From the NCBI GenBank assembly GCA_002343325.1, contig DDSG01000118.1, positions 1,298 to 30,897 on the forward strand: 29,600 nt of DNA, given 5' to 3'. Positions 15,836-22,206 of this stretch are shown here, piece after piece. How positions within the stretch are numbered: the stretch's first letter is position 1; each line of letters opens with the position of its first letter. Origin of the DNA: Phycisphaerales bacterium UBA2396. GTDB taxonomy: Bacteria; Planctomycetota; Phycisphaerae; Phycisphaerales; UBA1924. The notes below the pieces were generated by a model. That model saw nothing but the letters and a program-made list of their open reading frames with translations, was not told the DNA's origin and did no database searches. The position numbers were made by a program, and so were the translations under genes.

Positions 15836-16756
15836 ATGTCCAGCGGCCGTTCCCCGTTCCCGCTCGTCCTGCTGATGCTCTGCCTGGTCGGCTTGGCCGC
15901 CGGATTGTTCTGGTGGGTCAACACACTCAATAGCGCCGTCGCTTTGGGCACCCCCACCGCTCCTCCAACCTCGCTCCACGAAGCCGCCCGCACCGGCTCG
16001 GTCCCCGCGATCGAGACTTCACTCAAGGCCGGCGGCGCGGTCGACGGCCGCCTCGAAGGCGTCCCCGGCGAGAAGCAAGGGACCACCCCGCTCATGCTCG
16101 CCGCCCAGTTCGGCCACCTTCCCGCCGCCGAGGCCCTGCTCGCCGCCAACGCCAAGGTCGACGCCACCACTCGCGACGGCTGGACCGCTCTGATGTTTGC
16201 CGCCTCCGCCGGACGCGACGCGACCGTCGCCCGGCTGCTCGACTCCGGGGCCGCCATCAACGCCCGATCGCTCGAAGGCTGGACCGCCCTCATGCTCGCC
16301 TGCGCGCGGGGCTCGGCCGCCACGGTCCAGACGCTGGTCTCAAAGGGCGCGGACACCACCTTCCGCAACAAGTGGGGCCAGAACGCCACCATCCTCGCCG
16401 CTCGCTCGGGCGACCCCGAGAAGCTCCGCGCCATCCTCGTCACCAGCCCCGACCTCAACGTCGCCGACAACGACGGACACACCGCCCTCACCGCCGCCGC
16501 CGAGGCCGACGCGCCGGCCGACGTCATCTCCATGCTCATCGCCGCCCGCGCCGACGTGAACCGCGCCGATTCCTTCGGCGTCACCCCGCTCATGCGCGCC
16601 GCAGACCGTGGCAACGTCGAACTCGCACGCCTCCTGCTCGCCGCCGGCGCCCGCACCGACCTCAAGGACGCTAACGGCCAGACCGCTCTCGACTGGGCCA
16701 ACCTTCGCGGCGATGACGCCGGCAAGGCCGTCGCCGAGCTCCTGTCCGCCAAGTAA
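15836..16756 (+). CDS. Membrane-anchored ankyrin-repeat protein
   Basis: The 306-residue product has an N-terminal membrane anchor (about 8-28) and then ankyrin repeats to the C-terminus. I count eight, starting at about residue 44: SLHEAARTG, TTPLMLAAQFG, WTALMFAASAG, WTALMLACARG, QNATILAARSG, HTALTAAAEAD, VTPLMRAADRG and QTALDWANLRG. The first and last are degenerate caps. Ankyrin stacks bind other proteins; the partner is unknown. With few positive charges before the anchor, the repeats are most likely outside the cytoplasm, which is inference. The ATG at 15836 is preferred over an in-frame ATG at 15791 because a GCGAGG site precedes it. A likely terminator follows. Confidence 0.92.
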   Translation: MSSGRSPFPLVLLMLCLVGLAAGLFWWVNTLNSAVALGTPTAPPTSLHEAARTGSVPAIETSLKAGGAVDGRLEGVPGEKQGTTPLMLAAQFGHLPAAEALLAANAKVDATTRDGWTALMFAASAGRDATVARLLDSGAAINARSLEGWTALMLACARGSAATVQTLVSKGADTTFRNKWGQNATILAARSGDPEKLRAILVTSPDLNVADNDGHTALTAAAEADAPADVISMLIAARADVNRADSFGVTPLMRAADRGNVELARLLLAAGARTDLKDANGQTALDWANLRGDDAGKAVAELLSAK

Positions 16757-16794
16757 TCCGGACCCCTCGATTCTGCGGCACTTGCCCCGCTCCG

Positions 16795-16820
16795 GGCGTT
16801 CCGGTCCGAGAACGCCTTTC
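16795..16820 (+). terminator. Probable terminator of the ankyrin gene
   Basis: GGCGTTC (16795-16801), an 8-base loop and GAACGCC (16810-16816), followed by TTTCCTCTC. The stem is short (7 bp) but GC-rich and perfectly placed, 38 bases after the stop. Confidence 0.55.
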
Positions 16821-16883
16821 CTCTCGACCCCTCACCCCCGCGCTGGCGACTCGCCGATCGATGTGGCACGCTTCAGAGTGACC

Positions 16884-17126
16884 ATGAATATCAACGGCAA
16901 CCAGACCGGACTTCCCGCCCCGCGCCTCCGCCTTGCCGAGGCCACCCCCGCCCATGCCCACAACGCCAGACGCTCACTCGTCGCCACCACCGTCCCGGCC
17001 GCGGCGATCGACGAGACGCCGACACAGCAGCCCTCGCACGCGCTGCCCTTCTACCGCCACCCCGCCGACCGAAACGCCGCCGCCACCGCGATCCACGCCG
17101 GGCGGACGCTCGACCTCCAGGCCTGA
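16884..17126 (+). CDS. Small hypothetical protein (80 residues)
   Basis: This ORF fills most of the 436-base gap between the ankyrin gene and uppP. The product (starting MNINGNQTGLPAPRLRLAEA and ending GRTLDLQA) is hydrophilic, Ala/Thr/Pro-rich, with no signal peptide, membrane segment or cysteine. I do not recognise it. It starts 64 bases after the ankyrin terminator with only a weak AGAGTGA ribosome binding site, and ends 66 bases before uppP. It could be a real small gene or a chance frame in GC-rich DNA. In favour is its position as the only forward reading frame between two supported transcription signals. The rest of the gap holds the terminator and a -10-like box before uppP. Confidence 0.4.
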   Translation: MNINGNQTGLPAPRLRLAEATPAHAHNARRSLVATTVPAAAIDETPTQQPSHALPFYRHPADRNAAATAIHAGRTLDLQA

Positions 17127-17156
17127 GCACCCGTCCCGCCACTGCATCGAGCACCG

Positions 17157-17162
17157 TACACT
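17157..17162 (+). promoter_or_regulatory. Possible -10 box (TACACT) for uppP-serA
   Basis: TACACT in the context CGTACACTC lies 30 bases before the uppP ATG and 11 bases before its Shine-Dalgarno. No -35 is visible. Confidence 0.3.
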
Positions 17163-17192
17163 CCGCCCTCGCACGGACGCGGAGGATTCTCG

Positions 17193-18071
17193 ATGATCTG
17201 GTGGCACGCCGTACTTCTTGGGCTCGTCGAAGGTATCACCGAGTACCTCCCCGTCTCCTCGACCGGGCACCTCATCCTCACGGCCGCACTTCTCGGCCTC
17301 GATACCCCGGAACACAAACGCTCCGTCGATGACTTCAACGTCATCATCCAAGGCGGCGCCATCCTCGCCGTGCTCGGGCTCTACTGGCCCAGAGTCCTTC
17401 AGATGATCCGCGGCCTGCTCGGCAAGGACCCCGCGGGCTTCGCCCTCCTCGTCAACCTCTTCATCGCCTTCCTCCCCGCCGCGATTCTCGGCGTGCTCCT
17501 CAACAAGCACATCAAGGCCCACCTCTTCCACCCGACACCCGTCGTGCTCGCCCTTGCGCTCGGCGGCGTCTTCATGATCGTCCTCGACCTGCGCCGCACG
17601 GGCCGACTCGCCCTTGCCCCATACGCCGCCAAGGACATCACCGACCTCTCCCCGCTCGACGCCCTCAAGATCGGCCTCCTCCAGTGCGTCGCCATGTGGC
17701 CCGGCACCAGCCGATCCATGATGACCATCTCCGGCGGGGTCCTCGTCGGGCTCAGGCCCGCCGCCGCCGCCGAATTCTCCTTCCTGCTCGGCCTGCCAAC
17801 CCTTGGCGCCGCCTGCCTCTACGACCTCGCCAAGAATCTCCACCACAGCAAACGCGACGGCGTCCCCAACGTCTTCGAAGACCTCGGCTACACCAACGCC
17901 CTCATCGGCATCGCCGTTGCCGCCATCTCCGCCGCCTTCGCCGTACGCTGGCTCGTCGCGTTCCTCAACCGCCACGGCCTGGTTGCCTTCGGCGTCTATC
18001 GCCTCCTCCTCGCCGCCCTCCTCGCCGCTCTCGCGGCCTCGGGTTTCCTCACCATCGCCCCCTCGGCTTGA
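17193..18071 (+). CDS. uppP: Undecaprenyl-diphosphatase UppP (BacA)
   Basis: The 292-residue membrane enzyme dephosphorylates undecaprenyl pyrophosphate to recycle the lipid carrier for cell-wall and polysaccharide synthesis; overexpression of the family gives bacitracin resistance. The two active-site regions are present: E13 and E17 in GLVEGITEYLPVSSTGH (10-26), and PGTSRS (170-175) with Arg174. About eight hydrophobic helices fill the rest. Length is slightly above the usual 265-280 residues. GGAGG lies 7 bases before the ATG at 17193. serA follows after 9 bases, so the two are probably co-transcribed, although they belong to unrelated pathways. Confidence 0.96.
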   Translation: MIWWHAVLLGLVEGITEYLPVSSTGHLILTAALLGLDTPEHKRSVDDFNVIIQGGAILAVLGLYWPRVLQMIRGLLGKDPAGFALLVNLFIAFLPAAILGVLLNKHIKAHLFHPTPVVLALALGGVFMIVLDLRRTGRLALAPYAAKDITDLSPLDALKIGLLQCVAMWPGTSRSMMTISGGVLVGLRPAAAAEFSFLLGLPTLGAACLYDLAKNLHHSKRDGVPNVFEDLGYTNALIGIAVAAISAAFAVRWLVAFLNRHGLVAFGVYRLLLAALLAALAASGFLTIAPSA

Positions 18072-18080
18072 GACCTCGAC

Positions 18081-19313
18081 ATGGACACCAGCTTCCCCAA
18101 GGACAAGATCAATGTCCTGCTCCTTGAGTCCATTCATCCCGCCGCCGCTTCCGCCTTTCAGGACGACGGCTTCTCCGTCCGCTCTCTCCCCGCCAGCCCT
18201 TCCAACGCCGAGCTCCGCTCCATGCTCGCGTCCACGCACGTGCTCGGCATCCGGTCCAAGACGTCCCTCTCCGCCGATCTCCTTGCCGCGGCCCCCAAGC
18301 TCCTTTGCGTCGGTTGCTTCTGCATCGGCACCGATCAGGTCGACCTGCAGTCCGCCGCGTCGCACGGCATCCCCGTCTTCAACTCGCCCTTCTGCAACAC
18401 CCGTTCCGTTGCAGAACTCACCATCGCCGAGATCATCGCTCTCTCCAGACAGCTCCTCCCCAAGTCCGTCGCCATGCACGCCGGCGCCTGGGACAAATCC
18501 GCCGCCGGCTGCCACGAAGTTCGCGGCAAGACGCTCGGGCTCATCGGCTACGGGCACATCGGCTCGCAGGTCTCCGTCCTCGCCGAGTCGCTCGGGCTGC
18601 GCGTCCTCTACCACGACATCATCCCGAAGCTCCCCCTGGGCAACGCCAGACAGGTCCGCTCGCTGAACGAATTGCTCTCGCAGTCTGACTTTGTCTCACT
18701 CCACGTCCCTTCAACGCCGGAAACAGAGAACCTCATCGCCACGCCTCAGATCCAGCAGATGAAGAAGGGCGCGTTCCTCATCAACAATGCTCGAGGCTCG
18801 TGCGTCGATGTCCCTGCGCTCGCCGAAGCCCTCCGCTCCGGCAAGCTCGCCGGCGCAGCCCTCGACGTCTTTCCCCACGAACCCAGCGGCAAGGACGAGC
18901 CCTTCCGCTCCGAGCTGCTGGGCTTGCCCAACGTCATCCTCACGCCGCACATCGGCGGCTCAACGGCCGAAGCGCAGCAGGCGATCGCCGAGGACGTCGC
19001 ACGAAAGCTCCTCACATTCGTCAACCGTGGATCAACGACGGGATCGGTGAACACGCCGCAGGTCGAGCTGCCCGACCAGCCCGGCGACCGAAGGGCCCAC
19101 CGCATCCTGCACTTCCACCGCAACGTGCCCGGTGTGCTCTCCAAGATGCACGGCCTGATCGCGACGCTCGGCGCCAACATCTCCGCCGAGTACCTGCGCA
19201 CCACGCACGACCTGGGCTACGTGGTGCTCGATGTGGATCCAACCGACGCCGACCCGATCCTCCAAGGGCTGCGTGCCGTGCCTGAAACGATCCGCGTCCG
19301 CGTGCTGTGGTGA
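18081..19313 (+). CDS. serA: D-3-phosphoglycerate dehydrogenase
   Basis: The 410-residue product oxidises 3-phosphoglycerate with NAD+ in the first step of serine synthesis. The nucleotide-binding loop is GYGHIG (156-161) and the catalytic residues are Arg238 (NNARGS), Glu267 (FPHEP) and His290 (TPHIGGST), two positions before those in E. coli SerA, which is also 410 residues. A C-terminal ACT domain (about 341-410, HFHRNVPGVLSKMHGLIA) is the serine-binding regulatory domain, so feedback inhibition by serine is likely. It lacks the large extra domain of the mycobacterial and mammalian long form. The ATG at 18081 is 9 bases after the uppP stop with a weak TTGAGA site. It converges with the PEP-CTERM cluster. 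Confidence 0.96.
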   Translation: MDTSFPKDKINVLLLESIHPAAASAFQDDGFSVRSLPASPSNAELRSMLASTHVLGIRSKTSLSADLLAAAPKLLCVGCFCIGTDQVDLQSAASHGIPVFNSPFCNTRSVAELTIAEIIALSRQLLPKSVAMHAGAWDKSAAGCHEVRGKTLGLIGYGHIGSQVSVLAESLGLRVLYHDIIPKLPLGNARQVRSLNELLSQSDFVSLHVPSTPETENLIATPQIQQMKKGAFLINNARGSCVDVPALAEALRSGKLAGAALDVFPHEPSGKDEPFRSELLGLPNVILTPHIGGSTAEAQQAIAEDVARKLLTFVNRGSTTGSVNTPQVELPDQPGDRRAHRILHFHRNVPGVLSKMHGLIATLGANISAEYLRTTHDLGYVVLDVDPTDADPILQGLRAVPETIRVRVLW

Positions 19314-19319
19314 TCACAG

Positions 19320-19341
19320 TCGGCGCCGAAGCGGCGACCGA
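19320..19341 (+). terminator. Weak hairpin after serA
   Basis: TCGGCGCCG and CGGCG-A-CCGA form a 9-bp stem with one bulged A and an AAG loop, 6 bases after the stop. The following sequence (TTCCCGGG) is poor in T, so termination is uncertain. Confidence 0.35.
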
Positions 19342-19399
19342 TTCCCGGGCGAACAACCCAAGGCGCCCGAGCCACGCGACTGCACCATCGAACAACGGC

Positions 19400-19432
19400 A
19401 AAAAGAACACCGCGGACCCGAAGGTCCGCGGT
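19400..19432 (-). terminator. Rho-independent terminator of PEP-CTERM gene 1 (UUCG hairpin)
   Basis: On the minus strand ACCGCGGACC, loop TTCG and GGTCCGCGGT form a perfect 10-bp stem (19409-19432) with a C(UUCG)G tetraloop, followed by GTTCTTTTTG. It lies 32 bases after the stop. The perfect stem could also slow transcription coming from serA on the other strand. Confidence 0.92.
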
Positions 19433-19464
19433 GGTTCAGAGCTGTTCTCTCAACCGAAGCCGGA

Positions 19465-20127
19465 TTAGCGGCGACGACGGAGGGCGACCAGGCCACCCAT
19501 GCCCATGAGGGCGAGCGAGCCGGGGGTCGGGACGGTGATGATGATGCCGCCCGTGACCTTCTTCTCGATGAAGGCGACGCCGTTGGGACCAGCGATCGCG
19601 ATCAGGTTGTTGTTGAGGACGACCTGGATCTTCGTCCACTTCGGGGGCTGGTTCTCGAGGTTCGACACCGACGTCTGAGCCGTCCAGTTGCCGAAGCCCG
19701 CGACGGAGTTGTCGTACGTCGCGTTGTCCGAGACCACGCGGAACGTGTTCAGGTCGGTCACGAACATACCCATGTTCGCGATCACGCGGCCGCCGCCCGT
19801 GTTGCCGTAGTCACCGACCTCGCGGATCGTGATCTGGCTGAACTCAAAGCCGGCGTTCGCGTCGAGCGTGAACGACAGACGGTCGGACTTGGTCGCCGTC
19901 CCGCCGTTGCTCGCATCAGCGCGGAAGTTGCTGGGGAAGAACACGAACGAGTCGCCGCCCACGAGCGTCGGGGATCCGAAGAACCCGTTGTCGGAGCCGC
20001 CGTTCGACCACGTGAAGAACGAACCCGCGCCGTTCGGATTGCTCCACGGCACGAACGCGTTCGCAGAACCCGCCAGAGCAGCCACAAGGCCGGCGGCCAG
20101 AATCATTCCAGTCTTCTTCATATTCAT
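19465..20127 (-). CDS. PEP-CTERM secreted protein, tandem paralogue 1
   Basis: The 220-residue product has a signal peptide (1-24, ending SANA), a domain of about 170 residues shared with the next two genes, and a C-terminal sorting tail: PTPGSLALMGMGG, a hydrophobic stretch and RRRR at the very end. This is the PGS-type variant of the PEP-CTERM signal, which an exosortase would recognise. The mature domain starts FVPWSNPNG and contains NGGSDNGFFGSPTLVGGD, FVFFPSNFRA, GDYG, NNNLIAIAG and FIEKKV. No cysteines, no recognised catalytic motif; a beta-rich surface domain is likely by inference. Two in-frame starts are possible, ATG 20125-20127 or 20119-20121; AAGGAGAGG lies just upstream and spacing favours the second slightly. 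Confidence 0.9.
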   Translation of the reverse strand: MNMKKTGMILAAGLVAALAGSANAFVPWSNPNGAGSFFTWSNGGSDNGFFGSPTLVGGDSFVFFPSNFRADASNGGTATKSDRLSFTLDANAGFEFSQITIREVGDYGNTGGGRVIANMGMFVTDLNTFRVVSDNATYDNSVAGFGNWTAQTSVSNLENQPPKWTKIQVVLNNNLIAIAGPNGVAFIEKKVTGGIIITVPTPGSLALMGMGGLVALRRRR

Positions 20128-20156
20128 CCTCTCCTTCGATCTCTCAGTGTTCTCTC

Positions 20157-20223
20157 AACTGCCGGCGGCTCCGGCCTTGGCGACACCCCGCCATACCATT
20201 ACGCACCTTATCCGCCTGCAGTT
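20157..20223 (-). promoter_or_regulatory. Long-range hairpin in the leader of PEP-CTERM gene 1
   Basis: On the plus strand AACTGC-C-GGCGG (20157-20168) pairs with CCGCC-T-GCAGTT (20212-20223), a 6+5 bp stem with one mismatch, enclosing a small TGGCG/CGCCA hairpin. It lies between the predicted transcription start and the Shine-Dalgarno. Confidence 0.4.
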
Positions 20224-20234
20224 CCTCTCTGGTC

Positions 20235-20262
20235 AGTATATCCCGGCGTCCACCGCACACAA
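20235..20262 (-). promoter_or_regulatory. Predicted promoter of PEP-CTERM gene 1
   Basis: On the minus strand TTGTGT, a 16-base spacer and TATACT. The -10 matches the consensus at 5 of 6 positions. It lies in the 192-base gap between paralogues 1 and 2, so gene 1 can be transcribed on its own with a leader of about 100 bases. Confidence 0.5.
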
Positions 20263-20319
20263 CCTCAATCCGCTACTTTCGTCGCGATTTCTAAGTTCGA
20301 GGACCGCCGAACATATTCC

Positions 20320-20979
20320 TTACCGACGACGGCGAGCGGCCGCGATCAGGCCCAGACCGAGCAGCCCAAGGCTGCCGGGCGACGGGATGATCTGGATGCC
20401 GACCGCCGATCCGAAGACCTTCTTCTCGATGAACGCGACCGACCCGTCGGCCGCCGTAATCGCCACGAGGTTGTTGTTCAGCACGATCCGCAGACGCGTC
20501 GCATTCTGCGTGCCAACATCAACAGCAGCGTTACCCTGCCAGTTCCCGAACCCGCTCGTAATCGGGCTGCCGGGGGTGGTCACCAGGTCGTTCATCTCAA
20601 CCTGGGCAGTGTCCAGGTTGGTCACGAACAGCGTGCCCGCGGCCGTCACCGAACCCGTCCCAACGATCCCGTAGTCACCGAACTCGGTCACGCGGATATC
20701 CGTGAACGAGAACCCGGCGTGGGCGATCACCTCGAACTCGAGGCGGTCGTACGCCGAGCCGGCCACGCCGTTGATGCTCTCAGCGCGGAAGTTGGAGGGG
20801 AAGAACACGAACGTGTCCCCGCCCACCAGCGTCGGGCTGCCGAACAGGCCCGTGTCGGACCCGCCGTTCTGCCACGAGAAGTACGACGCGCTCCCGTTGG
20901 CGTTAACCCACGGAATGAACGCCATCGCCTGCGAGGCAACGGCCAAACCAGCGAACGCAGCAATCACTTTGGAAACCAT
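20320..20979 (-). CDS. PEP-CTERM secreted protein, tandem paralogue 2
   Basis: The 219-residue product has a signal peptide (1-20, ending QAMA), the shared domain and the tail PSPGSLGLLGLG followed by hydrophobic residues and RRRR. Its mature domain starts FIPWVNANG and carries NGGSDTGLFGSPTLVGGD, FVFFPSNFRA, GDYG, NNNLVAITA and FIEKKVFG. It lies between paralogues 1 and 3 in the same orientation. The ATG at 20977-20979 is chosen because GAGGGAGAG is upstream and the signal peptide starts there; the frame is open 30 codons further up, through the leader hairpin. A weak hairpin (20295-20312) without a T tract follows the stop. A promoter and a strong leader hairpin precede it. Confidence 0.9.
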   Translation of the reverse strand: MVSKVIAAFAGLAVASQAMAFIPWVNANGSASYFSWQNGGSDTGLFGSPTLVGGDTFVFFPSNFRAESINGVAGSAYDRLEFEVIAHAGFSFTDIRVTEFGDYGIVGTGSVTAAGTLFVTNLDTAQVEMNDLVTTPGSPITSGFGNWQGNAAVDVGTQNATRLRIVLNNNLVAITAADGSVAFIEKKVFGSAVGIQIIPSPGSLGLLGLGLIAAARRRR

Positions 20980-21012
20980 GTCTTGTCTCTCCCTCAGAAC
21001 TACTCGGTTCTT

Positions 21013-21061
21013 CTTCGCGTGGGCGCCGAAGGTTGGCGGAAAACAACCCTCGGCCGCGAAG
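21013..21061 (-). promoter_or_regulatory. Large hairpin in the leader of PEP-CTERM gene 2
   Basis: Outer arms CTTCGCG (21013-21019) and CGCGAAG (21055-21061) pair perfectly. The inner arms at 21025-21035 and 21044-21054 pair over 11 bp with one G-T wobble on the minus strand. A 5-base bulge (21020-21024) separates the two helices and the loop is 8 bases. There is no T tract after it. It sits about 20 bases after the predicted transcription start and about 20 before the Shine-Dalgarno. Function unknown. Confidence 0.65.
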
Positions 21062-21085
21062 AACTCCACTCTCTCTCAGGCCAGC

Positions 21086-21113
21086 AGTGTACTTCTGTTT
21101 CCGCCCCTCGCAA
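21086..21113 (-). promoter_or_regulatory. Predicted promoter of PEP-CTERM gene 2
   Basis: On the minus strand TTGCGA, a 16-base spacer and TACACT, each a 4/6 match. It lies in the 331-base gap between paralogues 2 and 3. That gap otherwise holds the terminator of gene 3, an A/T-richer stretch (about 21125-21240) with no gene, and the leader hairpin. Confidence 0.5.
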
Positions 21114-21248
21114 CCCAAAGATCGCATTTTGATGGATTTTTTTGCGCCCCAAACCCCTGTTGACTTCAATTCGCCGCCATCCTGCATGCCAATAACCAGC
21201 CGGAGCATCCGGTTTAACAGAGCAACGCCCGATAATGATTGGTGGCCA

Positions 21249-21280
21249 ATGAAAGAAGGGGGCCGGCAGAACCGGCCCCC
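21249..21280 (-). terminator. Rho-independent terminator of PEP-CTERM gene 3
   Basis: GGGGGCCGG (21258-21266), a 5-base loop and CCGGCCCCC (21272-21280) form a perfect 9-bp GC stem. On the minus strand it is followed by TTCTTTCATT. It lies 30 bases after the stop. Confidence 0.85.
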
Positions 21281-21310
21281 TCGGGAGTCCATTGAGTTCG
21301 TCGAGACCGA

Positions 21311-21976
21311 TCAGCGGCGGCGACGGAGCATCATCATCCCGCCGAGGCCGACCAGCGCGAGGCTGCCCGGGGCCGGGACGATCTGGATCGAGATGCCCGA
21401 CCCGAAGACCTTCTTCTCGATGTAGGCGATTCCGCCCTGACCGGAGATGGCAACGAGGTCGTTGTCGACGATGACCTTCACACGGCTCCAGCCGACGAGC
21501 TCGACGGCCGCGTCGCCGCGCCAGTTGCCGAAGCCCTCTTCGGTGATGGGCGAGCCGGGCTGGGTGACGATGGCATTGGTCGCCACGTCAAAGTTGTCGA
21601 GGTTCGTGACGATCAGCGACCCGCTGGCGGAGACGCTGCTCCCCTCGCCGATCACGCCGTAGTCACCGAACTCGCTGATGCGGATGTTGGTGATGTTGAA
21701 GCCCGGAGCCGCGTACAGCTCGAACTCGAGACGGTCTTCAACAAGGTTCGACCCGCCGCCCACGCTCTGAGCGCGGAACCCGCTGGGGAAGAACACAAAC
21801 GTGTCGCCGTTCACCAGCGTGGGGCTGCCGAACAGGCCGTTCCGCGAGCCACCGTTGGCCCACTGGAAGTTGGTGCCGGAGCCGTTGGGATTGCTCCACG
21901 GCACGAAAGCCATCGCGGAACCAGCCGACGCGAGCATCGCAGCGGCCGCAGCAATACGAATGAAACCGGTCTGCAT
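21311..21976 (-). CDS. PEP-CTERM secreted protein, tandem paralogue 3
   Basis: The 221-residue product has a signal peptide (1-23, ending SAMA), the shared domain and the tail PAPGSLALVGLGG followed by hydrophobic residues and RRRR. The mature domain starts FVPWSNPNG and carries NGGSRNGLFGSPTLVNGD, FVFFPSGFRA, GDYG, DNDLVAISG and YIEKKVFG. Over the first 46 mature residues, 31 positions are identical in all three paralogues. The start ATG 21974-21976 has GGGAGG upstream. I could not find a convincing promoter in the 230-base gap to gamma-glutamyltransferase, which contains an imperfect hairpin at about 22029-22054 and little else. Confidence 0.9.
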   Translation of the reverse strand: MQTGFIRIAAAAAMLASAGSAMAFVPWSNPNGSGTNFQWANGGSRNGLFGSPTLVNGDTFVFFPSGFRAQSVGGGSNLVEDRLEFELYAAPGFNITNIRISEFGDYGVIGEGSSVSASGSLIVTNLDNFDVATNAIVTQPGSPITEEGFGNWRGDAAVELVGWSRVKVIVDNDLVAISGQGGIAYIEKKVFGSGISIQIVPAPGSLALVGLGGMMMLRRRR

Positions 21977-22206
21977 AACTCAATACCTCCCTCTCTAGGT
22001 CCAAACGAACACTCTGCCGAGTCGAATAGGCCACACGTTTGCCGGTCGTGCCACCTTGAGTGCACGGATTCCTGCAAAAAGTCGCCTTCCGAACGCACGA
22101 ACGCGGGCCTTCTCGGACGCGCCCCAAAGACGGCCCAAGGACGCGCTGCTTCCGTCAGGCCCCGGGACCGGGCCGCGACACCAGGAAGTTGAGTTGCTGC
22201 AGTGCT

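Noticed and set aside
16974..18614. 546-codon open frame on the minus strand opposite uppP and serA
   Set aside because: Low-complexity Glu/Gly/Asp/Val translation; spans two well-supported genes on the other strand.
19231..21132. 633-codon open frame on the plus strand across the PEP-CTERM genes
   Set aside because: Arg/Val/Asp-rich with no domain, and it crosses three terminators or promoters of the real minus-strand genes.
22029..22054. Imperfect hairpin upstream of PEP-CTERM gene 3 and a TGGCAC string resembling a sigma-54 -24 element
   Set aside because: The stem has a mismatch and two wobbles, and no GC -12 element lies at the fixed spacing.
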